DNA of 11,020 nt from an uncultured Microcaldota archaeon. GTDB taxonomy: Archaea > Micrarchaeota > Micrarchaeia > Anstonellales > Anstonellaceae. Position numbers and translations under genes: made by a program. The stretch is from contig CAIXYX010000065.1 of assembly GCA_903923795.1 (NCBI GenBank), forward strand, positions 1-11,020, given 5' to 3'. The notes below the pieces were generated by a model, which had not been told where the DNA came from, searched no databases, and saw only the letters and a list, made by a program, of their open reading frames with translations. Below, piece after piece: positions 6,555 to 11,020 of the stretch (its first letter is position 1; each line of letters opens with the position of its first letter).

Positions 6555-7865
6555 TCAGATGAACTTGTTCGTGTCCACCGCTCTCCATTCGGCCTTGGTG
6601 TAATTCTTTCCGTGCGCCACAAGAGGTTTCGTTGCATCTATTCCCATCTTGGTTGTCTCATAAGTGTGCGGGTCGGCGGATGGGTCGAGCGAGCTGCCCT
6701 TTTGTTTTGTCTTGATTATGACGTCTTTGTCTGCCTGCATGCGGGTGGCAATTGCCCATTCGACGCTGTCGGGCGAGTAGATGTCGATGTCAGTGTCAAC
6801 AATGATGGCCTGCTTGAGGGATTTGTGCCCGATGAATGCCGCCTCAATGGCTTTCTTTCCATCATCTTCATTCTTCTTGTCAATCTGCACAACGGCATGC
6901 AGCCATGAGCAGCCGCCGGGCGTGATGTTTACGCCTGTGCATTTGCATACTTTGCCCACTTCCAAGAGGATGGTGGGCTCTTTTGGCATGCCCATCAAAA
7001 GTTTGTGCTCCAATGCGCCGGGGAGAAGAGCATGATAGATGGGATTTTTTCGGTGGTGGATTTTGTTGATGATGACGACACGCTGCGAGCGGATTATGTC
7101 ATAGGTCTCGGTGAGGTCGATGAACGGCCCCTCATCGTGCATCTCATCCGTTATGGTGGCCTCGAGCACATATTCGGCCTGCGCGGGCACTCTTATGCCG
7201 TTTGGCAATTCCACCACTTCGAGAGGGGCAAGAGAATTGGCTATTGTTGTTTCGTCTACTCCGATTTTGGCTGTGGATACTGCGGATGCGAGAAGGAAAT
7301 TGATGGGCGCGCCGATGACGATGGCCACTTCGAGCTTCTTGCCCCCTGCACGAGTTATGTATTCCTCCAGATGCCTGTGCAATATTCTGGCTACCATCTT
7401 GTCTTTGCCAATCTGCATCATGCGATGAAATGAGCAGTTCTGACCTAACTCTTTGTCTTTGGCGATGACGACTGCGGAGGAGAAATAATTTCCGCCGTCT
7501 TTGGGCGCGAAGAAGAGTATTGGCAATGTGTCGAGGTCGGCCCGCTCGTCGGTGCATTCGAGCACGGGTGCCTTGTCTTTTGACACAAGTTTTGGCTGAC
7601 TGGGGTGGTCGATTGCTTTCGCCAGTTTTTCCGTCAGCTCGGTCTTGCCGCAGCCCAAGTATCTGGCGATGAGGTCTTTTGTCGAGAAAACATTTCCCAC
7701 CACGACCGCGCCCGGAGATTCTTTCACCTTGTTTGTCATGACGGTCTTGCCGTCGAGCACATGCAATACGCCGGCCAATTCGAGTTTTTTGGAGATGGGC
7801 TTTTTCAATTCGACCATTGTGCCGTCGCTTTTTAGTTCGGAGACGAATTCGCGGAAAGATTTCAT
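6555..7865 (-). CDS. UbiD-family decarboxylase, probable anhydromevalonate phosphate decarboxylase (436 aa)
   Basis: UbiD enzymes use prenylated FMN to decarboxylate alpha,beta-unsaturated acids. In the archaeal mevalonate pathway this homologue turns trans-anhydromevalonate 5-phosphate into isopentenyl phosphate. Seen here: an N-terminal domain starting MKSFREFVSELK, the LPIL segment near 114-117, the cofactor/metal-binding block NCSFHRMMQI (143-152, Arg148), GAPINFLLASA (185-195), and DEGPFIDLTETYD (244-256). In classical UbiD the last motif reads EGPFGE with two acidic catalytic residues; here Glu245 is kept and the second position is Asp250. The start at 7865 is fixed by GAGGTG (7872-7877) six bases upstream; an ATG 15 codons earlier has no such site. 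It follows ubiX by 54 bases. Proximity to aconitase X, UbiX and IPK makes the mevalonate role much likelier than polyprenyl-hydroxybenzoate decarboxylation. Confidence 0.92.
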   Translation of the reverse strand: MKSFREFVSELKSDGTMVELKKPISKKLELAGVLHVLDGKTVMTNKVKESPGAVVVGNVFSTKDLIARYLGCGKTELTEKLAKAIDHPSQPKLVSKDKAPVLECTDERADLDTLPILFFAPKDGGNYFSSAVVIAKDKELGQNCSFHRMMQIGKDKMVARILHRHLEEYITRAGGKKLEVAIVIGAPINFLLASAVSTAKIGVDETTIANSLAPLEVVELPNGIRVPAQAEYVLEATITDEMHDEGPFIDLTETYDIIRSQRVVIINKIHHRKNPIYHALLPGALEHKLLMGMPKEPTILLEVGKVCKCTGVNITPGGCSWLHAVVQIDKKNEDDGKKAIEAAFIGHKSLKQAIIVDTDIDIYSPDSVEWAIATRMQADKDVIIKTKQKGSSLDPSADPHTYETTKMGIDATKPLVAHGKNYTKAEWRAVDTNKFI

Positions 7866-7871
7866 GCCATG

Positions 7872-7877
7872 CACCTC
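7872..7877 (-). promoter_or_regulatory. Shine-Dalgarno GAGGTG
   Basis: Six bases before the ATG at 7865. It selects MKSFREF as the true N-terminus of the UbiD-family protein rather than the longer reading from 7910. Confidence 0.75.
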
Positions 7878-7919
7878 GAATAATGTATTTTCCCATCTAT
7901 CAGACATCATTCGCTTTCT

Positions 7920-8477
7920 TTAATCGGTCTCACTCTCTTTCCAACGTTTAAACAGCTTGTGCTGCACGCCCAACTGGTCCATTGTCTTTCCAACAACGAA
8001 ATCGACCATTTGCTCGATTGTTTTTGGCTGATGATAGAAGCCGGGGCTGGCTGGCAATATGATGCCGCCCGCCAGAGTGACGAGCTTCATGTTTTCGATG
8101 GCGATGAGAGAGTAAGGCGTTTCTCGGATGACAAGGATGAGCTTTTTTCTTTCCTTTAGTGAGACTTCGGAAGCGCGTGTGATGAGGCTGGAGCCGACGC
8201 CGTGCGCGATTTCGCCTAATGTTTTCATGGAGCAGGGGCATATGACGACTGCATCGGCTGAGTTTGAGCCGGAGGCATAGGGGCAGGAGAAATCAAATTC
8301 GGAATAATTGGAGGGTGGGAGATGAACGTCGGTTCCATCGCATTCGGCCTCGGCCACTTTCTTCGCGCCTGCCGAGATTACGATTTTCACGTCTTGTTTG
8401 GCATCTTGCAAGGCTTTGGCTAATCTTGTGCCGTAAATGATGCCGGAGGCGCCGGTGATGCAGAGGAGAATGCGCAT
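7920..8477 (-). CDS. ubiX: Flavin prenyltransferase (185 aa)
   Basis: UbiX joins a dimethylallyl group to FMN, giving the prenylated FMN cofactor needed by UbiD enzymes. The Rossmann-like flavoprotein start MRILLCITGASGIIYGTRLA (1-20) contains the GASG flavin-binding motif. VVICPCSMKTLGEIAHGVG (near 77-95) holds the phosphate-binding CPCSMKTL block and the conserved gene-family Ser. RKKLILVIRETPYSLIAIENM (near 114-134) is the RETP motif, and ILPASPGFYHQPKTIEQMVDFVVGK is the typical C-terminal block. Length is normal (about 185-200). The frame is open well upstream, but the family signature begins exactly at the ATG at 8477, and the TATA-like box at 8499-8505 is centred about 25 bases before it, which fits a leaderless start. 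It is divergent from the IPK gene and is the first gene of the unit leading into the UbiD gene. Confidence 0.95.
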   Translation of the reverse strand: MRILLCITGASGIIYGTRLAKALQDAKQDVKIVISAGAKKVAEAECDGTDVHLPPSNYSEFDFSCPYASGSNSADAVVICPCSMKTLGEIAHGVGSSLITRASEVSLKERKKLILVIRETPYSLIAIENMKLVTLAGGIILPASPGFYHQPKTIEQMVDFVVGKTMDQLGVQHKLFKRWKESETD

Positions 8478-8498
8478 AAAGAGAATTGGCAAATAGAG

Positions 8499-8505
8499 AT
8501 TAAAT
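8499..8505 (-). promoter_or_regulatory. TATA-like box for ubiX
   Basis: The minus strand reads CCATTTAATCTC, centred about 25 bases before the ubiX ATG. It lies in the 133-base divergent region shared with IPK. The palindrome TTGGCCAA (8510-8517) sits just upstream of it. Confidence 0.5.
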
Positions 8506-8551
8506 GGGTTTGGCCAAGTGTTCGAAGCATATTTCCAGGCATCCACCCGAC

Positions 8552-8574
8552 TTTGGCTATTGACGTAAGCCAAA
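8552..8574. promoter_or_regulatory. Inverted repeat TTTGGCT/AGCCAAA, possible operator
   Basis: Seven-base arms at 8552-8558 and 8568-8574 are separated by nine bases. The repeat ends six bases before the IPK TATA-like box. With TTGGCCAA at 8510-8517 and TTGGCAAA at 8486-8493, the TTGGC motif recurs across the divergent promoter. It may be a binding site for a dimeric regulator; no regulator is identified. Confidence 0.35.
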
Positions 8575-8580
8575 AGATGA

Positions 8581-8589
8581 GTTTTTAAT
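8581..8589 (+). promoter_or_regulatory. TATA-like box for IPK
   Basis: GTTTTTAATT is centred about 25 bases before the IPK ATG at 8611, the spacing of a leaderless archaeal transcript. No Shine-Dalgarno is present before that ATG. Confidence 0.55.
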
Positions 8590-8610
8590 TGCAGCCGAGG
8601 CAGTTTAGTC

Positions 8611-9366
8611 ATGCAACTCCTAAAACTCGGCGGCTCAGTCGTCACCCTCAAAGACACGCCGGAGACGGCCAATATGGAGGCAATTAATAGCCTTGCCAAG
8701 ATGCTGGGAAGAGTCTGGAAGTCAGGCATCCATGACATCGTGCTGGTGCATGGCGCGGGCTCATTCGGCCATTCTTTAGTCATAGAGCACAAAATCAACG
8801 AGGGAGTGCGCACGTGCGAGCAGAAACTGGCTTCGGCCAAAACACATGCTGCCTGCGTTGATTTGACTTCGCTCATTGTGGATGCCCTTCTGGCTGAAGG
8901 CGTGCCCGCAATTTCTTTGCCGCCAGCCCTGCTCATCTCGCAGACCAACAAACGGATATGCAAATTCGACGAGAAGAAGGTGCTTGATTATCTTGCCTCG
9001 GGTTATATGCCGATTTTGAGAGGCGACATGGTTCCGGACACCGAATTGGGGAATTCCGTTTGCTCGGGAGACCAAATCATCGCGCGATTGGGCAAAAAGG
9101 CCGAGCGAATTGTCATTGGCACAAATGTTGATGGCGTGATGGTGGACGGCAAAGTTGCGCCGCTTATCACAAGCCAGAATTTCGCGAAAATAGAGGCTCA
9201 TTTGCGCCCCTCGAATTCGCCTGATGTGACGGGCGGCATGGCGGGCAAAGTGAAAGAGCTTTTGGCTGGAAAAGTCTCGGCATATGTGGCGAATGCGCAT
9301 CATGTGGAGAGGATTGAGGCGTTGTTGATGGGCAAGAAGGCTCTCTGCACACAAATCGAATTTTAA
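8611..9366 (+). CDS. ipk: Isopentenyl phosphate kinase (251 aa)
   Basis: IPK phosphorylates isopentenyl phosphate with ATP to give isopentenyl diphosphate, the last step of the archaeal mevalonate pathway. It belongs to the amino acid kinase superfamily. Seen: the N-terminal LLKLGGSVVTLKD (3-15), LVHGAGSFGHS (near 45-55) with the substrate-binding His that separates IPK from other family members, LRGDMVPD (near 137-144), SGDQIIARL (near 151-159) and GTNVDGVMVDGK (near 168-179), then DVTGGMAGKVKELL, the phosphate-binding GGM block near the C-terminus. Length matches known IPKs (about 245-265). The third residue of the usual HGGGSFGH is Ala here, a mild change. The gene is divergent from ubiX and ends 23 bases from the convergent cupin gene. 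Confidence 0.95.
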   Translation: MQLLKLGGSVVTLKDTPETANMEAINSLAKMLGRVWKSGIHDIVLVHGAGSFGHSLVIEHKINEGVRTCEQKLASAKTHAACVDLTSLIVDALLAEGVPAISLPPALLISQTNKRICKFDEKKVLDYLASGYMPILRGDMVPDTELGNSVCSGDQIIARLGKKAERIVIGTNVDGVMVDGKVAPLITSQNFAKIEAHLRPSNSPDVTGGMAGKVKELLAGKVSAYVANAHHVERIEALLMGKKALCTQIEF

Positions 9367-9368
9367 TG

Positions 9369-9387
9369 TGGGGTGGGTTTTGCCCCA
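9369..9387. terminator. Possible short hairpin between convergent IPK and cupin genes
   Basis: TGGGG (9369-9373) pairs with CCCCA (9383-9387) around a nine-base loop containing TTTT. It fills most of the 23-base gap between two stop codons. The stem is short, so this is a weak call. Confidence 0.25.
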
Positions 9388-9389
9388 AC

Positions 9390-9680
9390 TCATCCGAACT
9401 TATACTTCTTTCTGATTTTCTTCTCGATTTTCCATTTGCATTTCAAACCCACTGGAAAGACCACCCAGTCACCGGAGCCGAAATGTGCGGATTGCGAGCC
9501 GTCATCTGCCGAAACGGTTGCCGAACCCTCCAAGATGAGGCATGTCTCTTTCTCGGAATATGACCATGCGAAAGTTGAGGGCGCCTTCTCCCATTCGCCC
9601 CATTTATTTGCTTCGTCAGCTTCTTCTGCCGTGGGCTTGCGCACGATGATTTTTGAGGGGGCGCCGGATGAATCAGCCAT
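9390..9680 (-). CDS. Small DUF861-type cupin protein (96 aa)
   Basis: This is a single-domain cupin of the type seen in the EutQ/ureidoglycine-related group. The pattern is clear: WGEWEKAPSTFAWSYSEKET (27-46), CLILEGSATV for the first beta-barrel half, then FGSGDWVVFPVGLKCKW (67-83) with the GD-x-V-x-FP-x-G turn of cupin motif 2, and the basic tail KIEKKIRKKYKFG. Cupin motif 1 lacks the His-x-His typical of metal sites, as in other members of this group, so the ligand is unknown. The likely function is small-molecule binding or a minor enzymatic role that cannot be named. The ATG at 9680 is about 27 bases from the palindromic TTATAA at 9705-9710. It runs towards IPK and is divergent from the solute-binding protein. 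Confidence 0.85.
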   Translation of the reverse strand: MADSSGAPSKIIVRKPTAEEADEANKWGEWEKAPSTFAWSYSEKETCLILEGSATVSADDGSQSAHFGSGDWVVFPVGLKCKWKIEKKIRKKYKFG

Positions 9681-9704
9681 AACATACCGGGGCGGGAGAG
9701 AAGA

Positions 9705-9710
9705 TTATAA
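9705..9710. promoter_or_regulatory. Palindromic TTATAA box shared by divergent genes
   Basis: GATTATAAGAC lies about 27 bases before the cupin ATG on the minus strand (leaderless spacing). It lies about 37 bases before the plus-strand ATG at 9744, leaving a short leader that contains GGTGAT (9736-9741), two bases or so before the start region. One box may therefore drive both genes. Confidence 0.45.
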
Positions 9711-9743
9711 GACTTTTCAGAGTGGCAGGGAGACGGTGATTGG

Positions 9744-10784
9744 ATGCAGCAGAACGGAATTGTGCATGTCGGGGTGCTCGGGATTCTCGTAATATCGCTC
9801 TTCGCGATAGTATATCTCGGCGCAAACACGAATGGCAACGGCGGAAAATCGGCCGGAGCTCAGAATATTGCATCCTCATATGCGGCCGGGCAGAATGCTG
9901 CCGCGGACAACCAGCCTGTTTCCGGCAACAGGCAAGCCGCAGACAACACGACAGCAAATGCTGCGAATGGCGGGCAGATTGTCGGAAATGACAGGGATGC
10001 GCATGGCTGCATCGGCTCGGCAGGATATTCGTGGTGCGGGGCAAAGGGGAAATGCATACGCGTATGGGAAGAGCCGTGTCTGGCGCCGGGGAGCCTGCGT
10101 ATATTGACCGAGGAATTCCCGCCCCTCAATTACAAGGCGGCGGACGGCACTATAACCGGCGAGGCCACGGAAGTGGTGCTCGAAATAGAGCGGCGCCTGA
10201 ACAAGAGTGACACCATAGAGATGAAGAACTGGACGGATGCATACAGCGTCACGCTGGCGCAGAGCGACACCGTACTCTATACCACGGCACGCACGCCCGA
10301 GCGCGAATCGTCGTTCAAATGGGTTGGCCCAGTGGCCTCTTTCGACATGGTGTTCTATGCTAACAGCAGCTCGAATTTGGCAGTGCCGAACCTGTCATAC
10401 GCGAAAATGGCCAAGTCGGTGTGCGCGCAGTCCGAGGACGCGCGGGCGCAATACCTGCTTGACAACGGATTCGACAATGTGGATTTGCAGATGAATGATG
10501 CGCAGTGCGCGCAGAGGGTGTATTTAGGACAAGATGACCTGTGGTTCGGCTCAAGCCAGGTGTATAACATGACGCTGCAAAAGGCGGGCCTGCCATCATC
10601 GAGCCTGCGGGCGGTTTATGTGGCAAACAAGACAGACACATATATCGCGTTCAACCGCCAGATATCTGATGAGGTGGTGAAGCAGTGGCAGGATGCGCTG
10701 GATGCCATGAAGGCGGACGGCACATTCGACGCCATTGCGCGCAGATATTCGCAAGGGACGAACAAGAGCGCAGGCACAAGCTGA
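9744..10784 (+). CDS. Membrane-anchored family-3 solute-binding protein with four-cysteine motif (346 aa)
   Basis: An N-terminal membrane helix (residues 6-26, no lipobox Cys) anchors the protein outside the cell. Residues 27-85 form an Ala/Asn/Gly/Gln-rich linker. A compact motif follows with cysteines 89, 98, 104 and 112 (DAHGCIGSAGYSWC, then GKCIRVWEEPC), probably a small disulfide knot. From about 117 a periplasmic-binding-protein domain of family 3 starts with LRILTEEFPPLNYKAADG and ITGEATEVVLEIERRL. RTPERESSFKWVGP (near 182-195) is the typical hinge block, and the last helix is QWQDALDAMKADGTFDAIARRY. Such domains bind amino acids or related polar solutes. No permease or ATPase gene is adjacent, so it may serve a distant transporter or act as a sensor. 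The extra cysteines in the lobes suggest reliance on extracellular disulfides. A GGTGAT Shine-Dalgarno precedes the ATG. Confidence 0.9.
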   Translation: MQQNGIVHVGVLGILVISLFAIVYLGANTNGNGGKSAGAQNIASSYAAGQNAAADNQPVSGNRQAADNTTANAANGGQIVGNDRDAHGCIGSAGYSWCGAKGKCIRVWEEPCLAPGSLRILTEEFPPLNYKAADGTITGEATEVVLEIERRLNKSDTIEMKNWTDAYSVTLAQSDTVLYTTARTPERESSFKWVGPVASFDMVFYANSSSNLAVPNLSYAKMAKSVCAQSEDARAQYLLDNGFDNVDLQMNDAQCAQRVYLGQDDLWFGSSQVYNMTLQKAGLPSSSLRAVYVANKTDTYIAFNRQISDEVVKQWQDALDAMKADGTFDAIARRYSQGTNKSAGTS

Positions 10785-10788
10785 AGCG

Positions 10789-10812
10789 CTCTCCTTTTTA
10801 TTGTCTGTTTGC
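10789..10812 (+). terminator. T-rich terminator after the solute-binding protein
   Basis: CTCTCCTTTTTATTGTCTGTTTGC starts five bases after the stop codon. The T-run fits archaeal termination. The same TTTTTATT also forms the TATA-like part of the first repeat copy, so the two roles may overlap. Confidence 0.4.
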
Positions 10813-10841
10813 TCTATTATTCATGCGATGATGACACCGCT
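10793..10841 (+). repeat. Imperfect direct repeat, copy 1
   Basis: About 49 bases resemble 10917-10965, with about ten differences in the first two thirds and a perfect 17-base 3' core (10825-10841, GCGATGATGACACCGCT). A TATA-like CTTTTTATT lies about 28 bases before the core. The core contains ATGATGA, the archaeal C-box consensus, and is followed at once by GAGCCCTTTT. Confidence 0.7.
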
Positions 10842-10916
10842 GAGCCCTTTTCCAATACACATACATTCCAACTTCTGGAAAAGTGCTTCACCCCAAAAGC
10901 TGCTCTAGCACAAGAG
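10842..10916. other. Unique segment between repeat copies
   Basis: There is no open frame of note here. It begins GAGCCCTTTT, which recurs at 10914-10923, and its end (GCTGCTCTAGCACAAGAGC) resembles the end of the window (GTAGCTTCTGAGCAAGAGC), which suggests the repeat unit is longer than the core. No guide target could be assigned. Confidence 0.4.
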
Positions 10917-10940
10917 CCCTTTTATTCTCCGTTTGTGCTA
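10906..10940. repeat. Inverted repeat TAGCACAA/TTGTGCTA overlapping copy 2
   Basis: Eight-base arms at 10906-10913 and 10933-10940 flank a 19-base loop holding the TATA-like TTTTATT. In DNA it could be an operator bracketing the promoter; in RNA it could end the preceding transcript. Copy 1 has no equally good pair. Confidence 0.5.
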
Positions 10941-10965
10941 ATTATTACGCGATGATGACACCGCT
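10917..10965 (+). repeat. Imperfect direct repeat, copy 2
   Basis: The second copy has its core at 10949-10965, identical to copy 1 over 17 bases, 124 bases downstream. The TATA-like CTTTTATT is centred about 26 bases before the core, the usual distance to an archaeal transcription start. CAAGAGC at 10911-10917 recurs at 11014-11020, so another copy probably begins at the window edge. Confidence 0.7.
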
Positions 10966-11014
10966 CCAGTTGGTTAGCCGCTTAAGCAATGACCATTCGG
11001 AGTAGCTTCTGAGC
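10949..11014 (+). ncRNA. Candidate C/D-box-like small RNA
   Basis: The stretch runs GC-G-ATGATGA (C box at 10952-10958) to CTGA-GC (D box at 11009-11012). The 66-base length and GC ends are usual for archaeal C/D guide RNAs. A weak internal C'-like AATGACC is near 10988-10994, but no clear D' box is seen. A TATA-like box sits at the right distance upstream. The first repeat copy does not form an equally good C/D frame, because its CTGA comes only five bases after the C box. I hold this call loosely. Confidence 0.3.
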
Positions 11015-11020
11015 AAGAGC

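Noticed and set aside
8478..8963. Long N-terminal extension of UbiX
   Set aside because: It runs antisense to IPK; the flavoprotein signature starts exactly at MRILLCITGASG.
10962..10978. tRNA D-arm-like CTCCAGTTGGTTAGC
   Set aside because: No matching acceptor stem, anticodon arm or T-loop could be folded around it.
10793..11020. CRISPR array
   Set aside because: Only two diverged copies, identical over just 17 bases, with a 124-base period and promoter-like content; no cas genes are seen. More sequence could reopen this.

Overview
The window looks like part of the chromosome of a small-genome archaeon, probably a DPANN lineage (Micrarchaeota- or Diapherotrites-like; this placement is a low-to-moderate confidence inference). 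Four things point to Archaea. Several enzymes belong to the archaeal version of the mevalonate pathway. Shine-Dalgarno sites read GAGGTGAT or close variants. Most first-in-operon genes have an AT-rich TATA-like box about 25-28 nt upstream of the start codon, which implies leaderless transcripts. Terminators are plain T-rich tracts. No rRNA, tRNA, transposase or clear CRISPR array was found.

Left part (1-2696, all minus strand, transcribed right to left): a small TPR-like protein (98 aa); a membrane-anchored thioredoxin-fold protein with a CPHC active site; a five-helix membrane protein with an outward-facing CPVC motif; a conserved-looking helical protein of unknown function (209 aa) that ends in a T-rich terminator; and carA, the small subunit of carbamoyl-phosphate synthase, cut by the window edge. 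carA is the exception to the leaderless habit: it appears to have a leader of about 49 nt containing hairpins.

Central part (2748-9366): an isoprenoid-precursor cluster. On the minus strand are ubiX, then a UbiD-family decarboxylase, then an unknown soluble protein (orf359), then the large and small subunits of an aconitase X enzyme. On the plus strand are isopentenyl phosphate kinase on one flank and a diphosphomevalonate-decarboxylase-family protein on the other. From established knowledge of the archaeal mevalonate pathway, aconitase X (phosphomevalonate dehydratase) converts mevalonate 5-phosphate to trans-anhydromevalonate 5-phosphate. The UbiD homologue, using prenylated FMN made by UbiX, decarboxylates that to isopentenyl phosphate, and IPK phosphorylates it to isopentenyl diphosphate. 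Having a GHMP-type decarboxylase beside this set is unexpected, because it implies either a second decarboxylation route or a changed substrate. orf359 sits directly upstream of the aconitase X genes (its stop codon overlaps the large-subunit Shine-Dalgarno) and is the main candidate for an undescribed partner.

Right part (9390-11020): a DUF861-type small cupin (minus strand) shares a promoter region with a divergent, membrane-anchored family-3 solute-binding protein that carries a four-cysteine motif. After it, the last 240 bases contain no protein gene. They hold two copies of an imperfect repeat of about 49 bp, each with a TATA-like box followed about 26-28 nt later by GCGATGATGACACCGCT, which contains a C-box motif. 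This looks like the start of a tandem set of small-RNA units that continues past the window.
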